DNA of 64,000 nucleotides from Ectocarpus siliculosus (taxonomy: Eukaryota > Sar > Phaeophyceae > Ectocarpales > Ectocarpaceae), in NCBI GenBank assembly GCA_000310025.1, contig FN648498.1, positions 881,685-945,684 on the forward strand. Direction: 5' to 3'. Below are positions 45,322-57,400 of this stretch, one piece after another (within the stretch, counting starts at the first letter, position 1; the number at the start of each line of letters is the position of its first letter). Under the pieces are notes generated by a model. The model was not told the DNA's origin and searched no databases. It saw only the letters and a list, made by a program, of their open reading frames with translations. The translations under genes were made by a program, and so were the position numbers.

Positions 45322-45606
45322 TTGATTGCACAAACGATCCGTGAAACATTTTTTTCGGCCAACCATTTGTTGCTGGAAACAAACGTAGAAATGATCTGCG
45401 TTTGTTTGCGGACCAACACCCGCCTCGCTGCGCAATCTGCAAACGACGCACTCACGTCACACCTACACCCCATTCAGCATCGCTTACAAACTTGTCGGCT
45501 TCTCGAACACACTGCTGGATTTGTGGCTGATCTCAACGTTGAAGGTGAGTCAGAGATTCTTGCGTTAGGAGAAGGCCAACGCCATGCCATCGTACGAAAG
45601 GTATAG
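45322..45606 (+). CDS. Short hypothetical ORF
   Basis: A 94-codon frame starting MIAQTIRETFFSANHLL and ending EGQRHAIVRKV. Composition is protein-like (amphipathic, balanced), but there is no motif and no second copy. Minus-strand ORFs overlap it. It could be an exon of an unrecognised gene or chance. Confidence 0.2.
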   Translation: MIAQTIRETFFSANHLLLETNVEMICVCLRTNTRLAAQSANDALTSHLHPIQHRLQTCRLLEHTAGFVADLNVEGESEILALGEGQRHAIVRKV

Positions 45607-45663
45607 CTAGACAAAAGCCAGGTCTGCGCGCCCTCTGGTGAGCGAGATGGTAGCGAGCTCACC

Positions 45664-46068
45664 CTATTTACCTGGTGTATTTTGCGAGAATCTCACACGC
45701 ACGTCTAGTTTTGTTTGTGGCGATCGTGGACCTCGACGACGGTGAATCTTTGTAGGCTGTGCAAATGGGTCTTGTCTCTCTCGTGTTTCTACAATTAATT
45801 CGTGACAGGGTAAAACGGTCGGGGTAAACGCCACCTCGGGGGCGATCGCACAACATGGAGGCTGTTGTGTAACTTTCACGTTTTCCTGAACAAAGTGACC
45901 ATCTGCCGAAGATGAATCTCTCGGCAAGGCAAAACTCACCCGATGGATATGTATAGTTTCCCACCCCTCCTCCGGCGAAGGGTTGTAGATCGTGTCGTGT
46001 TCCAGCGCTAACTTTCTTTCCCGACTTGGACACTTCAAGGAAGGGGCTTGCTCGTGAAACCGAATCAC
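45664..46068 (-). CDS. Short hypothetical ORF or exon
   Basis: A 134-codon minus-strand frame rich in Pro, Arg and Ser, ending ..RFSQNTPG before GTAAAT, which looks like a splice donor (about 45672). The downstream partner exon is not clear. No domain is recognised. Confidence 0.2.
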   Translation of the reverse strand: MIRFHEQAPSLKCPSRERKLALEHDTIYNPSPEEGWETIHIHRVSFALPRDSSSADGHFVQENVKVTQQPPCCAIAPEVAFTPTVLPCHELIVETRERQDPFAQPTKIHRRRGPRSPQTKLDVRVRFSQNTPGK

Positions 46069-46069
46069 C

Positions 46070-47400
46070 GCTTCTGCTGCTTCAGCTATGCTAGTCTACA
46101 GAGCAGCAATCCTTCTCGTTCTTCTTTATTTATGCAAAGCAGCTGCGCCAACGGATTAACTTCTGAGTGTGTGTCCGGTGGCTCGCGTCGTCCGGCGTGG
46201 CTGCAAAAGAAACGCTATTCTAGCCCTCAACAGAGGCGATTCACCTCTATGTTGTGGGTGCTGGGGCAACGATCAACATAAACGTTTCACCCTCCGCCTC
46301 CCACTACTCATCTTCTTGTGGCTCCGCCTCGTTGTGGGTTTTATCCGGAGCACATGCGAGATGTTTTCGTGACGTTTGCAGTCCGTGTGCATCCCACGGG
46401 GTATCTCACCAGGCCGGTCGGATGACTAAATAGCAAAAACGAAACGTCGGTGTTTTTTCTGTCCGGTCTTTGGGCGGCAATTCAGCTACCACTTACAGCA
46501 GCTGCGCCTTCTTTATCCATCCGTACTGGTCCATCTGACGCGCGGACCTCCTTCCGTGCTCACAGACCAAGTCAACACCTCGACACAAGGAATCGTAAAT
46601 GAACAGACGACCCAGAACACCAGCAATCATCCGAAAAGCGAACATTTTTTAGCATCCGTTTAATCTACGACTTCCAAGGACAAAAGTAACAGGGCGATGA
46701 ACGAATTCGGTCAATGACAAGGGGGTGGGCGAAGCGCTTTTGTCGCCGGGGTCAGACTGGGCGAGCTTCGTAGAATAATCCTCACAGACACGCCCATCAA
46801 AGATCAATCGTGTTGGGCGATTCAAGCATCGCTCTGACCACCCTAACAGCCAACGAATTTCACTGCTGTAACAGGTCACCAATGCACCTTCCGGCCGAAA
46901 AAAGTCATTGTTATTATGAAGTTTTTTTTTCTAAATATGACCCAACGAATCGGATTATCCATGTCTTGTCTGGGAATCTGGTGGCAAGATAGGATTGAGT
47001 TGGCAAAACAAATTGCGGTGCAAAATACAAGCCCGGCGGGCTCGGGCGCCAGAGCACGCTCGCTCTGAGGGTCAGGCTGAAAGGAAGGGTGTGGTGCATG
47101 AACTGCTGTGCACAGCATACCAACGGCACGACGCTGGAATAATGGAATGGGTCCGCAAAAATGTTGCGACATGACGGAATCAATTATCGAATTTTTCTGA
47201 GCCAAACACTTTATTTGGGCATCTTACCGGTAGGTAATTGGCGAAATTCAACAGCTCATAATCCAACAACCCAAATATTTCCTGGGATTCCGGTCGGCCT
47301 ATTAGAAAATTGGCCCATTTTCCAACGGCGATCGGGTTGGAATATCATCGCTGTTGTTTCAAACGGGGGGGGCTACCCCCTGGTCACGCCCCGATCGTAC
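46070..47400. other. No gene recognised
   Basis: Short ORFs only (the longest is 46876-47205 minus, 109 codons). No repeats or motifs stand out. Confidence 0.4.
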
Positions 47401-47412
47401 CAAAACGAGGAA

Positions 47413-48015
47413 CTACACCGTCTGCTGGTCAAACAGAGGCCAGCATCCTGAGGGCATGCAAAAACCCTCTGCTGGTATCGTGTAAAATTCAGGGCGTTCT
47501 GCGTCGTGTTGGCCGCACACAAGCCGAAAACGCCAACCCTGCCTCATTGCTCTGCTGGCGTTCTTGCCTTTGGGCTTATGACAGCCGTTTCTGCACCTGC
47601 TGCAGGTGTGACCAGTTGGTAACGCGCCCCAGAGAGAGGCCGTAGGCCGTCGACATCCACAAACTGCAGCCAATGGCGTGTGCTCATACACATTCCCTCT
47701 GCTCGCATACCAGAAACAGAGCGTATTGTCCAGTTTTGATTGCACACGTCCTGCAAACGGGAACCAAAGCGTGTGTTCGGTGTTGACTTTTTTTCTTTTA
47801 TGACGTAGCCTTTTTTTCTGGTTGCTCCGAACGTGATCAGTCCACAACGAATGCCAGAGAGAGTCCTTTTGGCCGATGACGTCCAGAAACGGCTGCCACG
47901 GGCGTGCGATTATACACATACCCTCTGCAGGCGACAGAAAAACAGGGCGCTCCGTGACTTGTTGGTCACACACGAGCCAAAACCGTGTACTGAAGCATGT
48001 TGTGACCCACAGCAA
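47413..48015 (-). repeat. Diverged ~235-bp repeat x3 with a recurring PAEGMC-like reading
   Basis: Three copies centred on 47928, 47702 and 47457 share ACCCTCTGC/TCCCTCTGC on the plus strand. On the minus strand they encode related peptides: ERPVFLSPAEGMCIIARPWQ, then MRAEGMCMSTRHWLQF (another frame), then ERPEFYTIPAEGFCMPSGCW. One 200-codon ORF spans copies one and three, but copy two is out of frame. It could be a decayed repeat-protein gene or a non-coding repeat. Confidence 0.5.
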
Positions 48016-48229
48016 ACAATTGAATCTGCCTTTTTTTCCCGAGAATATATATGAACGCCTTGGTGAGGAACCGTAATAAGAAGGTCGTTTGGATGTGGAT
48101 GATTTTTCCCGTGCAGACGACCCCCCCCGGACCGAAAAAATTCCTAAATAATCAAGCCGTAAGACTCGGCCTTACACACACATCTTTAATGCAATAGTCT
48201 TCTCCTAATTTCAGTTTTTCTCTAAGAAC

Positions 48230-49110
48230 CCTTCATTTCGCTTCTTTTCGGCTTCTGTGAGCGCTCTCTTTCGGTCTTCGCGGGCTCTCACAGAGCAGCA
48301 TTTCCTCTGGAAATTTGGCACTTTGATTTGGTGGACTTTCCACTTTTTCTTATCTTCCGCTTTTATCTCTCTCGCCTGCTGCTGTCACCCCGCTCTGTAC
48401 CATCATAACACGCATTCCACTCGAAGTACGGCCCTCTCTCTCTATGTGTGCCTCCTTCTCCTCCGCTCCTCCGTCACTCGATGTCTCCGACGGTCTGTCT
48501 ATCCACATTCTCTTTTCATTTTCGCCTTCTCTCTTGACCGCTCTCGAGTCGGAATGGTCTGTTGTTCCGATTCCGTGTGCTACTGCTGTACATTTTTTTT
48601 TTTCTTCTAACACCTTCACACGGTATGCACTTACCTCCTACCACCTTGGTACCGTATTCTCTCTCTATCTCCTCTCGGTGTCTCCTCTCGGTGTGTGTGT
48701 GTCTTTGTATGTATCCACGTCGTCTTTAAGTTTTTGCTTTTTTCTCTTCACCGCTCTCGCGTCGGAATAGTCTATTGTTTGTTCCGATTCCGGCAACGGT
48801 GTTGTGTGCTCCGGTTCCGATACATACTCCCTTCTAAAGGTCCGGAAAATACGGAAATACGCTCCTTTCTACCTCCACTCTCGATTATACCCCGGCCCAC
48901 TCCTCCCACTCCTCTTTAGGTACTCTTCAGAATTCAAGTAGTGCGTCCAATTCTTCGTGCTGTTTTTATTCTTTTCCTGCAAATCAACTAGTGCAAAACC
49001 GTAGTCCTTTTCTTTTTTGCAGTTCAAGCAGTAGTGCGTTAAATTGGTAGTGCTGTCTTTCTTCATTCGCAGTTCAGCCGACAATTTTTTTTTTTTTTTG
49101 CAGTTCTGAG
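48230..49110 (+). repeat. Pyrimidine-rich low-complexity tract with an internal duplication
   Basis: Strongly C/T-biased. The block CACCGCTCTCGCGTCGGAAT..TCTATTGTT near 48750 repeats, with changes, CGACCGCTCTCGAGTCGGAA..TCTGTTGTT near 48535. Plus-strand ORFs here are Ser/Leu/Phe-rich because of this bias and are not believed. Confidence 0.6.
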
Positions 49111-50742
49111 TTCGTTCTGGACGTGTATCAGATAATGGAGGGGTACTGGGCACGGCGATGGGAAACAAATGATGGACCTTTACATCTCCTTAAATCACAC
49201 ACGAACCTCCATCATGGGAACGCAACCTTCACGGAAACTTTAACTGCCATCGGTGCCTACCTTTGTTTTGACAACATCCTACACCCACTTTCAGAGAAAA
49301 CATTGCCTTGGAATCGCTTTAAATAAAGCGGGGGCGCGCAGCGCCCAAAGCCTCGTATGTATGTATGCATTATCTCTGACCTTAATACAAAGAAGGACGC
49401 TTCAATACACGGGGTAATAGCTGTCGGAAGTTTGATGCCTTATCCCCCCTCCAAAACAACTTCGACCGTTCCTTTTGAACATACCCAAAATAACGTTTTG
49501 TAGCAGCAGCGTGTCAGAGATCCATTCTGTCTATTGCTCTTATTTGTACTGCTGCTTTGTGCCTGTTCATTATTTGAACAAAAGCCGGGCATTTCACCGC
49601 GACTATTTGTGGATGGATGAGGGAAACGTCTGTCGGTCTTGTTGCACTACACCTGATTAACCAGCGCCCGAAGTAGCATACAGTGCACTGGGTGTATAAG
49701 TGTCACATTGACGGCCGATCCAAAGAAACGAGCTTGTTTGAGGCCGTGGTGTTGCTGGTGTAGACATATTTCACCATTGATTCCGTTGTTTTCCATGAGG
49801 GCCTCACGCAATCTCCTGGAGTCAAACAACCAAATGGACTGAACGCGGCTGCAGTCGCCGAACAATCTTCACGATAGGCGTAGATGCGAGTCTGGCATGG
49901 CATGGTAGCGTTCTTTTGGGGTGTTACACAGTCACGGTGCGCATCTGTATTTTGGTGAACCCATATCGGTGGAAAAAGCACGCAATTTGTCTAATTCGTC
50001 CCTCCTCAATTAACCGATCCGGTCAAGAATGTGGGGAAAAAGTGCACCCGCCTTTCTTTGTAGGCCAGAGACGGAATTCTTTCCCGTTTTCTGATATGTT
50101 TCGAAAATAGAGACCCCTCGTTCGTGTGAAAGACGTTTATCCACTAAATGGTAATAAACTAAACCCCCCATAAACGTGGCATAATACAGAAGACATGCAG
50201 CGTGTACGGGTAATACACGTCAGCCGCATGCGGACAGGCCGCGTGCCATACAGTAGCTACCCCCCTTGAGACATTGAAGGAGCTCGGCCAACTGTCGTAG
50301 TTAAAAAGGAAAATGTATCATTCTTGATCGACACTACCACTGTACTCGAGGCCATCAAAGAACATGCCATTGCCGGCAACTGCCTACGAATTCAGATTGG
50401 GAGTCCTGCGAGTCGACACAGGGGCGGCGAACGCTGACCGACACCAAATCGTCCGTCGCAACCACTGGTTTTTGAAGTCAAGGGTCTCAGCGCTTGACAT
50501 TTTGTTGCCGTAGGGTGAAGTTATCGAGCATGGACTACAACATGAGCTGGTTTCTCGGCAGTCTCAGAGCCTACCCGCCACCTCTACAACTACCGCGCGC
50601 ATTTCGAGCTAGGCCAAGTACGCGCCGCATGAAGTTGCCGTTGGACAAGTACAGTCGTGATGCGGGGGCGGTGATACAGGCGTGGGCTTTGCTTGAAGGG
50701 AGCGCAATCACGCCGAACGGGACCCTTCCTTGTGGACCTCAA

Positions 50743-50802
50743 ATGGTTTAATGTTTGTTCAGATGCGTCAATATGGTTTAATGTTTGTTCAGATGCGTCA
50801 AT
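50743..50802 (+). repeat. 30-bp perfect tandem duplication
   Basis: ATGGTTTAATGTTTGTTCAG followed by ATGCGTCAAT, twice without a mismatch. Confidence 0.95.
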
Positions 50803-50925
50803 AATTCAGGCGATGCCGCGTCTGTATTTCTACTCTGTTTTCACGGAAGCTGCGGTACGCCGGGTCCAGAGGTCTCTGTTAAGCGACGTTCGTATTGTTA
50901 CATGGAACAGCCAAATGTCAGGTTG

Positions 50926-51128
50926 AATCAACGCCGAAAACAAAAAACAGTGTCTTGGGACCCTCGGCGTAGAACTAAGAACAAGAACACCGTTTGTCAT
51001 ACAGGGTCGAACGTCTTTGTTAGATGAAGACGCTGCTCTTCAGTGCCAGGTTGAATCCACGCGGAATAAACAAACTGTGCCCAGGGGCCTAGGCGTAGAA
51101 ATAAGAACAAGAACGCCGTTGATGAGAC
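50926..51128 (+). repeat. ~78-bp segment duplicated 124 bp apart
   Basis: Both copies contain GTTGAATC.ACGC.GAA, then GGCGTAGAA.TAAGAACAAG and AACACCGTT/AACGCCGTT, at 50926-51003 and 51050-51128. Confidence 0.8.
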
Positions 51129-52368
51129 AGATATGCCTGCTCAAGGTGCTCCGCTTGAGGCAGCCCGATATGCATCGAGCCTCAGCCACAATAAGCGGTT
51201 CTTAGGTGCGGGCGCCATCTGAAGTTGAAGTTCGGTGTTTTGAGTCACGTGTTGTTTATTTTACCGATCAGTCCCCGAAGGAGGTTCCATAGCTTTCTGA
51301 TAAAGTTTTATGCTCAAGGTTTGGTGCCGTGGGGTATCATGCGCGTAGGGATTTTTTGTTTTGTTTTGACCCTTGAATACCTACTGCGTCAGAGAGGCGG
51401 CTGGTTCAAGTGTGTGGGGGGATTGTGTGCCCGTGGCTTGGTTTCTCAGCGAAAAGAAAACATCAACAGCAATGCCGGTAGGTCTACGCAGCGTCTGTTT
51501 GGTACCAGGCATGATGCCTTGGGGTATCGTCGAGAGTGTAGCGATAATGGTCGAGTAAACTCAGGCCACGCGCTCTTTGGGTATGGTTTCATCGCGGTTT
51601 AAGAAGGGGTGTGCCTGCTTCTCGCCGTCTCTTCAAACATCTAATATCAGGAGCCTTCCCTTTCCGCCGGTCCTGGAAACAAAAGTTTCATCGTCCCATA
51701 GAGAGCGTGCACCAATTGTTCCATTGACAAGCGATCATGACCAAAGGTAGTGCAAGTTCCTGCTCCTTTTATACAAGCGGTGTAAAATCACGATAGTATG
51801 GCACGTTGCAACGCTTCTTGGCCATTCTGGTTAGACTACTGCTGACATTTGAATGCCAAGACAATCCGCATTTTTCTGTTTGAAAAAAGGATAAGACGCA
51901 ACGCATCCGCGACAACCCACCTCTACCGCAAGCTCTCTGAAGAAATCAACGAATCGAAGTACTTTGTATTGCGCTTCGACCGACGGCTACCGCAAAATCA
52001 ACGCCCTGCTCATACCCTACTCTTCCCCCAGATTTATCCGCATCTCACGAGAACAGGACACCACGGAGTATCTTTTGTACGTTCACGGGCTGCAACATCT
52101 ACCCAGCGCTGCCAAAGCATGAAGTTCGGACTTAGACAAACATTGTGTCGGCGTCGACACTGTCCTTCCCAAGCACTTTCATGCCAAAATTTGCATTGCT
52201 ACAGGTACTCATATATTTCAATTATATCCCTTCACACACGTACAGATGTTTTCCATTCCTCGATATATCCGATGGCCCTGGATATTTTCACACCCTGTAC
52301 AACTTTAACTAACAACTTAGTAAGTTAGTTGTTTGCCAGACAACTACCGGCTAGTTGTTCGTAAACAC

Positions 52369-52758
52369 CTAGGTGCGCGCGCTCCTGGAAGAGTAGTCAT
52401 CTACAGCCAACTAGGTGCGCACGCTCCTGGAATAGTAGTCATCTACAGCCAACTAGGTGCGCACGCTCCTGGAATAGTAGTCATCTACAGCCAACTAGGT
52501 GCGCACCCTCCTGGAAGAGTAGGTGTCTGCAGCCAACTAGGTGCGCACGCTCCTGAAAGAGTAGTCATCTACAGCCAACTAGGTGCGCACGCTCCTGGAA
52601 TAGTAGTCATCTACAGCCAACTAGGTGCGCACACTCCTGAAAGAGTAGGTGTCTACAGGCAACTAGGTGCGCACCCTCCTGGAAGAGTAGGTGTCCGCAG
52701 CCAACTAGGTGCGGACCCTCCTGGAAGAGTAGGTGTTTGCAGCCAACTAGGTGCTCGG
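52369..52758 (+). repeat. 42-bp minisatellite, array 1 (9 units + partial)
   Basis: Each unit begins CTAGGTGCGCAC and contains CTCCTGGAA.AGTAG and ACAGCCAA. All nine are exactly 42 bp, so the plus strand stays open and reads L-G-A-H-A-P-G-R-V-V-I-Y-S-Q repeatedly. Two end types alternate (TAGTCATCTACAGC and TAGGTGTCTGCAGC). Confidence 0.93.
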
Positions 52759-52862
52759 GCAGTTGTCAATATAGAACATGTTCACGTTGTTTGTTGCCCG
52801 GGCAATTGTCAACCACAGAATCGCACACACTAACACCCAAACACAGACAGACACGGGCAGAT

Positions 52863-52962
52863 NNNNNNNNNNNNNNNNNNNNNNNNNNNNNNNNNNNNNN
52901 NNNNNNNNNNNNNNNNNNNNNNNNNNNNNNNNNNNNNNNNNNNNNNNNNNNNNNNNNNNNNN
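52863..52962. other. Assembly gap (100 N)
   Basis: Exactly 100 N in the CA-rich centre of the hAT-like element, so the true length of the element is unknown. Confidence 0.99.
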
Positions 52963-53079
52963 CATGCGTCACGCACACACACACAGACAGGCTCACTACC
53001 CAGGTGTAAATAAAGAACAATTTGTTGCTGTCGGTACAGCAGGGCACTACCGCACCCCACGTACTTGCACTCACAGATA

Positions 53080-53260
53080 CACACGAACGGGCAGGTGTCA
53101 ATATAGAACAGTTAGCTGCCGGCGCAGCAGGGGACTACTGCAGACCACGCAGTCGCACACACAGATACACACGGACGGGCAGGTGTCAACAGTCAATACA
53201 GAACAGCTGCCGGCGCAGTAGACTACCACCGCACACCACGCACTCTCTCACACACACAAC
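53080..53260 (+). repeat. ~80-bp diverged tandem repeat
   Basis: Units carry CAGATACACACG.ACGGGCAGG, then TGTCAATA.AGAACAG and GCTGCCGGCGCAG.AG and ACCACGCA. The centre of the element thus also grew by tandem duplication. Confidence 0.75.
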
Positions 53261-53291
53261 ACACCACCCAACGAGCGAACAAGTGCACCAC

Positions 53292-53441
53292 ATGGCGGCG
53301 GCTGTTCCACCAGCCGACCCTACACCAGCACCACCAGCAGATGGTGGCCAGCAAACAGACGGAGGGATTGGTTCGTCGGAAGAAGAGGCAGTGAAGGTCG
53401 ATGATGCATGTTCAATTAGTTTTTTTCACAACCCAGCATAA
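53292..53441 (+). CDS. Short acidic ORF inside the hAT-like element
   Basis: A 49-codon frame from ATG at 53292: MAAAVPPADPTPAPPADGG followed by GSSEEEAVKVDDACS. It is Pro/Ala-rich, then acidic. This could be the remains of a transposase N-terminal exon, but no BED finger or hAT dimerisation motif is visible. Confidence 0.25.
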   Translation: MAAAVPPADPTPAPPADGGQQTDGGIGSSEEEAVKVDDACSISFFHNPA

Positions 53442-53780
53442 TATAAGTGGATGTTGTTTGGCAGGTCTCCCTCGCATAGGAGAGAGCTCCCGGTCATCTG
53501 GCTAGGTTGGCGTGTCATGCTCGCGGATCATCACACAGCATGCTTGCGTTTGTTGTGGTTCGTTTTACCAGGAATAGATAGATAAAGGTTCACAAGGTGT
53601 TACGGTTTGGCTGATCTTCCTCGTCTGCACCCCTTTCTGCGCAGAAACGACCTCTCACTGCTACTACTACTACTGTTAATGCGTTCTCCTTGAAATCCAG
53701 GACAGACTATCAACTCTAACTAATAAGCCAGCTAAGTTAGTTGTTAGACAGACAACCACCGGCTAGTTGTTCGTAAACAC

Positions 53781-54230
53781 CTAGGTGCGCACGATTCTGG
53801 AAGAGTAGTCATCTACAGCCAACTAGGTGCGCACTCTCCTGGAATAGTATATCAGCTACAGCCAACTAGGTGCGCACTCTCCTGAAAGAGTAGTCATCTA
53901 CAGCCAACTAGGTGCGCACTCTCCTGAAAGAGTAGGTGTCTGCAGCCAACTAGGTGCGCACGCTCCTAAAAGAGTAGTCATCTACAGCCAACTAGGTGCG
54001 CACACTCCTGAAAGAGTAGGTGTCTACAGCCAACTAGGTGCGCACCCTCCTGAAAGAGTAGGTGTCTACAGCCAACTAGGTGCGCACCCTCCTGGAAGAG
54101 TAGGTGTCTGCAGTCAACTAGGTGCGCACCCTCCTGGAAGAGTAGGTGTCTACAGCCAACTAGGTGCCCACAAATCTGAAACAGTAGGTGTCTGCAGCCA
54201 ACTAGGTGCGCACACTCCTGGAAGAGTAGT
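53781..54230 (+). repeat. 42-bp minisatellite, array 2 (10 units + partial)
   Basis: The same unit and orientation as array 1. Unit two is 43 bp, which breaks any plus-strand frame, so coding is not the constraint. The array runs directly into the right inverted-repeat region. Confidence 0.93.
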
Positions 54231-54452
54231 TGTCTGGCAAACAACTACCACCTAAAGTAGTTGTACAGGGTGTAGATATTTTATCGCATGTATATATCGA
54301 ATGTTTCCTGACATAATACCAATTTCCTGATACCTCTAGAACAGGGTTTTGCTGTAGTGCGCTACACTTTTAACCATCCACGTTCGTACGCCCACCGGAA
54401 TGCTGCCCTCGTCAGACGCAGCAAGGGGAGACAGAAAACGGACGACATCAGG

Positions 54453-57400
54453 ATGTGGGGAAAAGTCTGGGGAATGCCGCTGTTGACATTGTTCGTGGTC
54501 ATCTTCAGCGCGTCACTCGCCTCCGTTCGAGCTTGCGAGTGTGGTGGACCTACAATGGCTGAGCCGAGTAGCGACTCGATCAATGTGCTGGCATGCGGCG
54601 CGAGCGATGATGGTGTAGATGAATGCGCCGACGATGACGCCGTCTGCCTATGCGACTACGGCGTTACGATGGATGTGAACATTGACGGCATTCTCGCCGG
54701 TACCTCCACCACGCCCGTCGTAACGTGGTGGTGCACTCACAATGGCGGCGATGGCTACTGCACAAGTGAGGATATATTATCTCCAACAAACGACGCTGAC
54801 CACCCAATGTAGATCGTCTTTGATGAATGAATGTGCAAGCTCTTTACAAGAATTGTTCGCTTTTATCGTGGAGTAGAACATTTCAATACTCTTCTAGTAC
54901 CGTTCTTGCCACCCGTTACACATCCGTACTTTTGAGACTGGTACACTTTAAAAAACGTTCGACACGTACGGTATGAAGCCATTATGGTATACTGGGTAAA
55001 GGTCAAGTCGTGTGGAAAGCTACCTAGCACGTCAGCTGCAAGTTGTTCCACCGATTGAACCGAAGCCCTAATCTTCTGTAGGCTACATCTCTCGAGTCTC
55101 CACAACTTACCCCCTGAATCGGGCGTTTTTGTTTTTCGGCTCGTGATTTTGGAAGCCTCGCTTAAGCGAGTTGATGAGAGGGTGGACGACATCTCTCGCT
55201 TCTCGCGATGTTGCCTTTCCTCCCTTTCGGTGAAGCATATGTGTTGAGGTGTACCTTCCATCGTGGTCCCCGAAAAAAAAGGAAACGCCGTCGTTTCGAG
55301 GCCTTGAACGAAACCCCTTCGTCGAAAACGTGCCCCGAAGACGCACGACTGGTGGTTTGTGTCTTGAAATGAAAGCTGCTGAAGACGGCTGCATCACGTT
55401 CGCTCCTGTGTAAAGAAAGGCTGGGCTGTCCTATTCTCTGCGGTTTGCTAGCCTTGACAATACCCCAAGCACTGAACGCTTTATTGTTGCCGATACTTAC
55501 ACCAAACAAACCGTCAGGCAGTACTTGGGTGTGTCGCCGTCTTGTTTGTGTTTTTGCTCCCCAGTGCCCTCTTCATGAATAAACTCATATACCACATTTT
55601 AAGCAGTTGTTCGTTGTGGAGATTCACGAAAAAGACGGCGTGTGAGTGATTGATGTTCCATGAGTCGTTTCAAAGATAATGTGAAGGAATTGAAACACGC
55701 AAAGTACGGATCGGGGTCAATGACTGGGCATGATTCTGACGTTAAGACGAGAAGAGTTGTGTGCATACGTAAAAGGGTGAACATAATATTTCTGTGTCGT
55801 TGCATCTATTTCATACGACTCCCATGTGAACAACACCCGCTCTGCGAGGCACTCAAGCACAAACACGTCGTATTTCTTGTGCGCCATTTGCCGAGAACAG
55901 CCGGCCCTCCTGCCCCGGCCCCAGGTAACCCTAACCCCACGCAAAGGGTGGTATCGTCTAATGGACACCCTCACATCAAAAAGGGCACAGGCGTTTTCCC
56001 CATGTGGGAGCTAGATCCTCTTCCTCGAATAGTTTATTACAACAGTCGACAGGATAAGCGTGGAATCAAAGCTGTAAGCCCAACCCGTTCACCCTGTGTG
56101 CGATGTGGTTTGTTGTTTTCACTCGTGGGGGTTCACCAAGTTGCCCAATCAATTCCTTACGGTATTCATGCAAAGTTTGGACTTGCAGCGAGAAAGTTAT
56201 CGACAAAAAGAGGAAAGTTATATTTAGTTGCAGGCTTAACGTGCACTCGTACACAAAAAGTCCTTTCAACACATACCGAGACCAAGGAAAATCAAGTGTA
56301 TCCCATGGAGCGGTGTGTACACAAATATTTGACAGCGATCGCAGAATTGGGTCACGACACTAATATGTTGTGGCATTTTGCGGAGGCCCTAATCATGGGA
56401 ATACCTGTTAATGTCTCCCTCTTTATCTTGTGACTGAAGAAAAAACGCAACTGTTTCGACTTATGCGCCCGCCATCATCGCCCACTTATATCGCGTGTCC
56501 GTTTTTGCTCCTTGTCTCCTCATATCTCGCGTGATACCCTCGGTTTTGTACGCGTACAGATTGCTCGGACTTAGTTCCATGCACTGGTGATGAAGAAATC
56601 TGTTGTCCGGAGACTGGGCTTTGCTCGGTTCCCGACCCCGTCACCGGCGCTTGCGGTGAGAACATTCGATGAACAAAATGGAAACCCTCCACATGAACAG
56701 GGTGCCAGGGTAGCCATGGCGATGGCTCGTCGTGGTTGAGAAGGGCAAACAATTTTTCGCCGATGCATGACGGTTTTTACCCGTATCGGGGTCCGCCTGT
56801 GCTCTTATCAACAGTTATTCCGTAGCCGTACCCGATTCGTGTCCCGCCTTCTTACGTTGTCACGCAAATCTAACAAGGACGCAAACTGAGTTGGGTAAAA
56901 CCATGGTGGTCAGTGGCGGATGAACGTGCAGCGTGTAGCAGTGATTCAACGAGACTGATTCTCACCCTTTTTCTCGCGTACCCAGGTGATCCGCACATGA
57001 CCGGCTTCCTTGGCCAAAAATTCGATTTCACTGGGCAGGACGGTGAATGGTACGCCGTCGTTTCGGATATGCCCGGTCTTGAGGTCAACATGCGCGTGAC
57101 GTCCCCCATCCCTGCCGAGCCCGAGATCACCTACATCACCGGACTCGGTATCAAGACAATCGACACCGAGGGCTTGGACCACTCCATTGTCATCACGGTC
57201 ACGGACCCCCACAGCCTGGACAGCGCCTGTCCCGTGGAAGGCTCGACTTGTCTGGCGGACGGCGCTCTTACTGTCGAACTCGATGGTGAAGTCGCTCTTT
57301 TGTCTCCTGGAGAGGTCGAGCTCGGCCCCAACGTGGCAATCTCTGCGGTCAACCTTCCGGGCGCTTGCAGGTGAATCTGAACCCCAAGTCGATCTGGTCA

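Larger units (their letters stand above)
49130..52280. other. Region without recognised genes
   Basis: Many ORFs of 60-125 codons, none with a motif. Two local duplications are listed separately (50743-50802 and 50926-51128). Plus frame 51849-52328 runs up to the hAT-like element but has no recognisable domain. Confidence 0.4.
52289..54274. mobile_element. hAT-like non-autonomous DNA transposon, 1,986 bp
   Basis: The left end CACACCCTGTACAACT (52289) and right end AGTTGTACAGGGTGTA (ending 54274) are inverted repeats with one mismatch at the outermost base. They are followed inward by a second inverted match, AGTTGTTTGCCAGACAACTA against its complement. The element is bounded by an 8-bp direct repeat, GATATTTT at 52281-52288 and 54275-54282. 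An 8-bp target duplication with short inverted repeats is the hAT pattern. No transposase is present. The body consists of two 42-bp minisatellite arrays in the same orientation, each preceded by GGCTAGTTGTTCGTAAACAC, around a CA-rich centre that contains an assembly gap. Confidence 0.8.

Noticed and set aside
48257-48770. Plus-strand ORFs of 108-117 codons in the C/T-rich tract
   Set aside because: Ser/Leu/Phe-rich reading of low-complexity pyrimidine DNA, with duplicated blocks in different frames.
52333-52833. 166-codon ORF made of L-G-A-H-A-P-G repeats
   Set aside because: It is open only because the unit is 42 bp. The sister array contains a 43-bp unit that breaks the frame, so there is no coding constraint.
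52369-54230. Regularly spaced repeats that might be taken for a CRISPR array
   Set aside because: Units are contiguous 42-bp tandem copies with no unique spacers, in a eukaryotic transposon.
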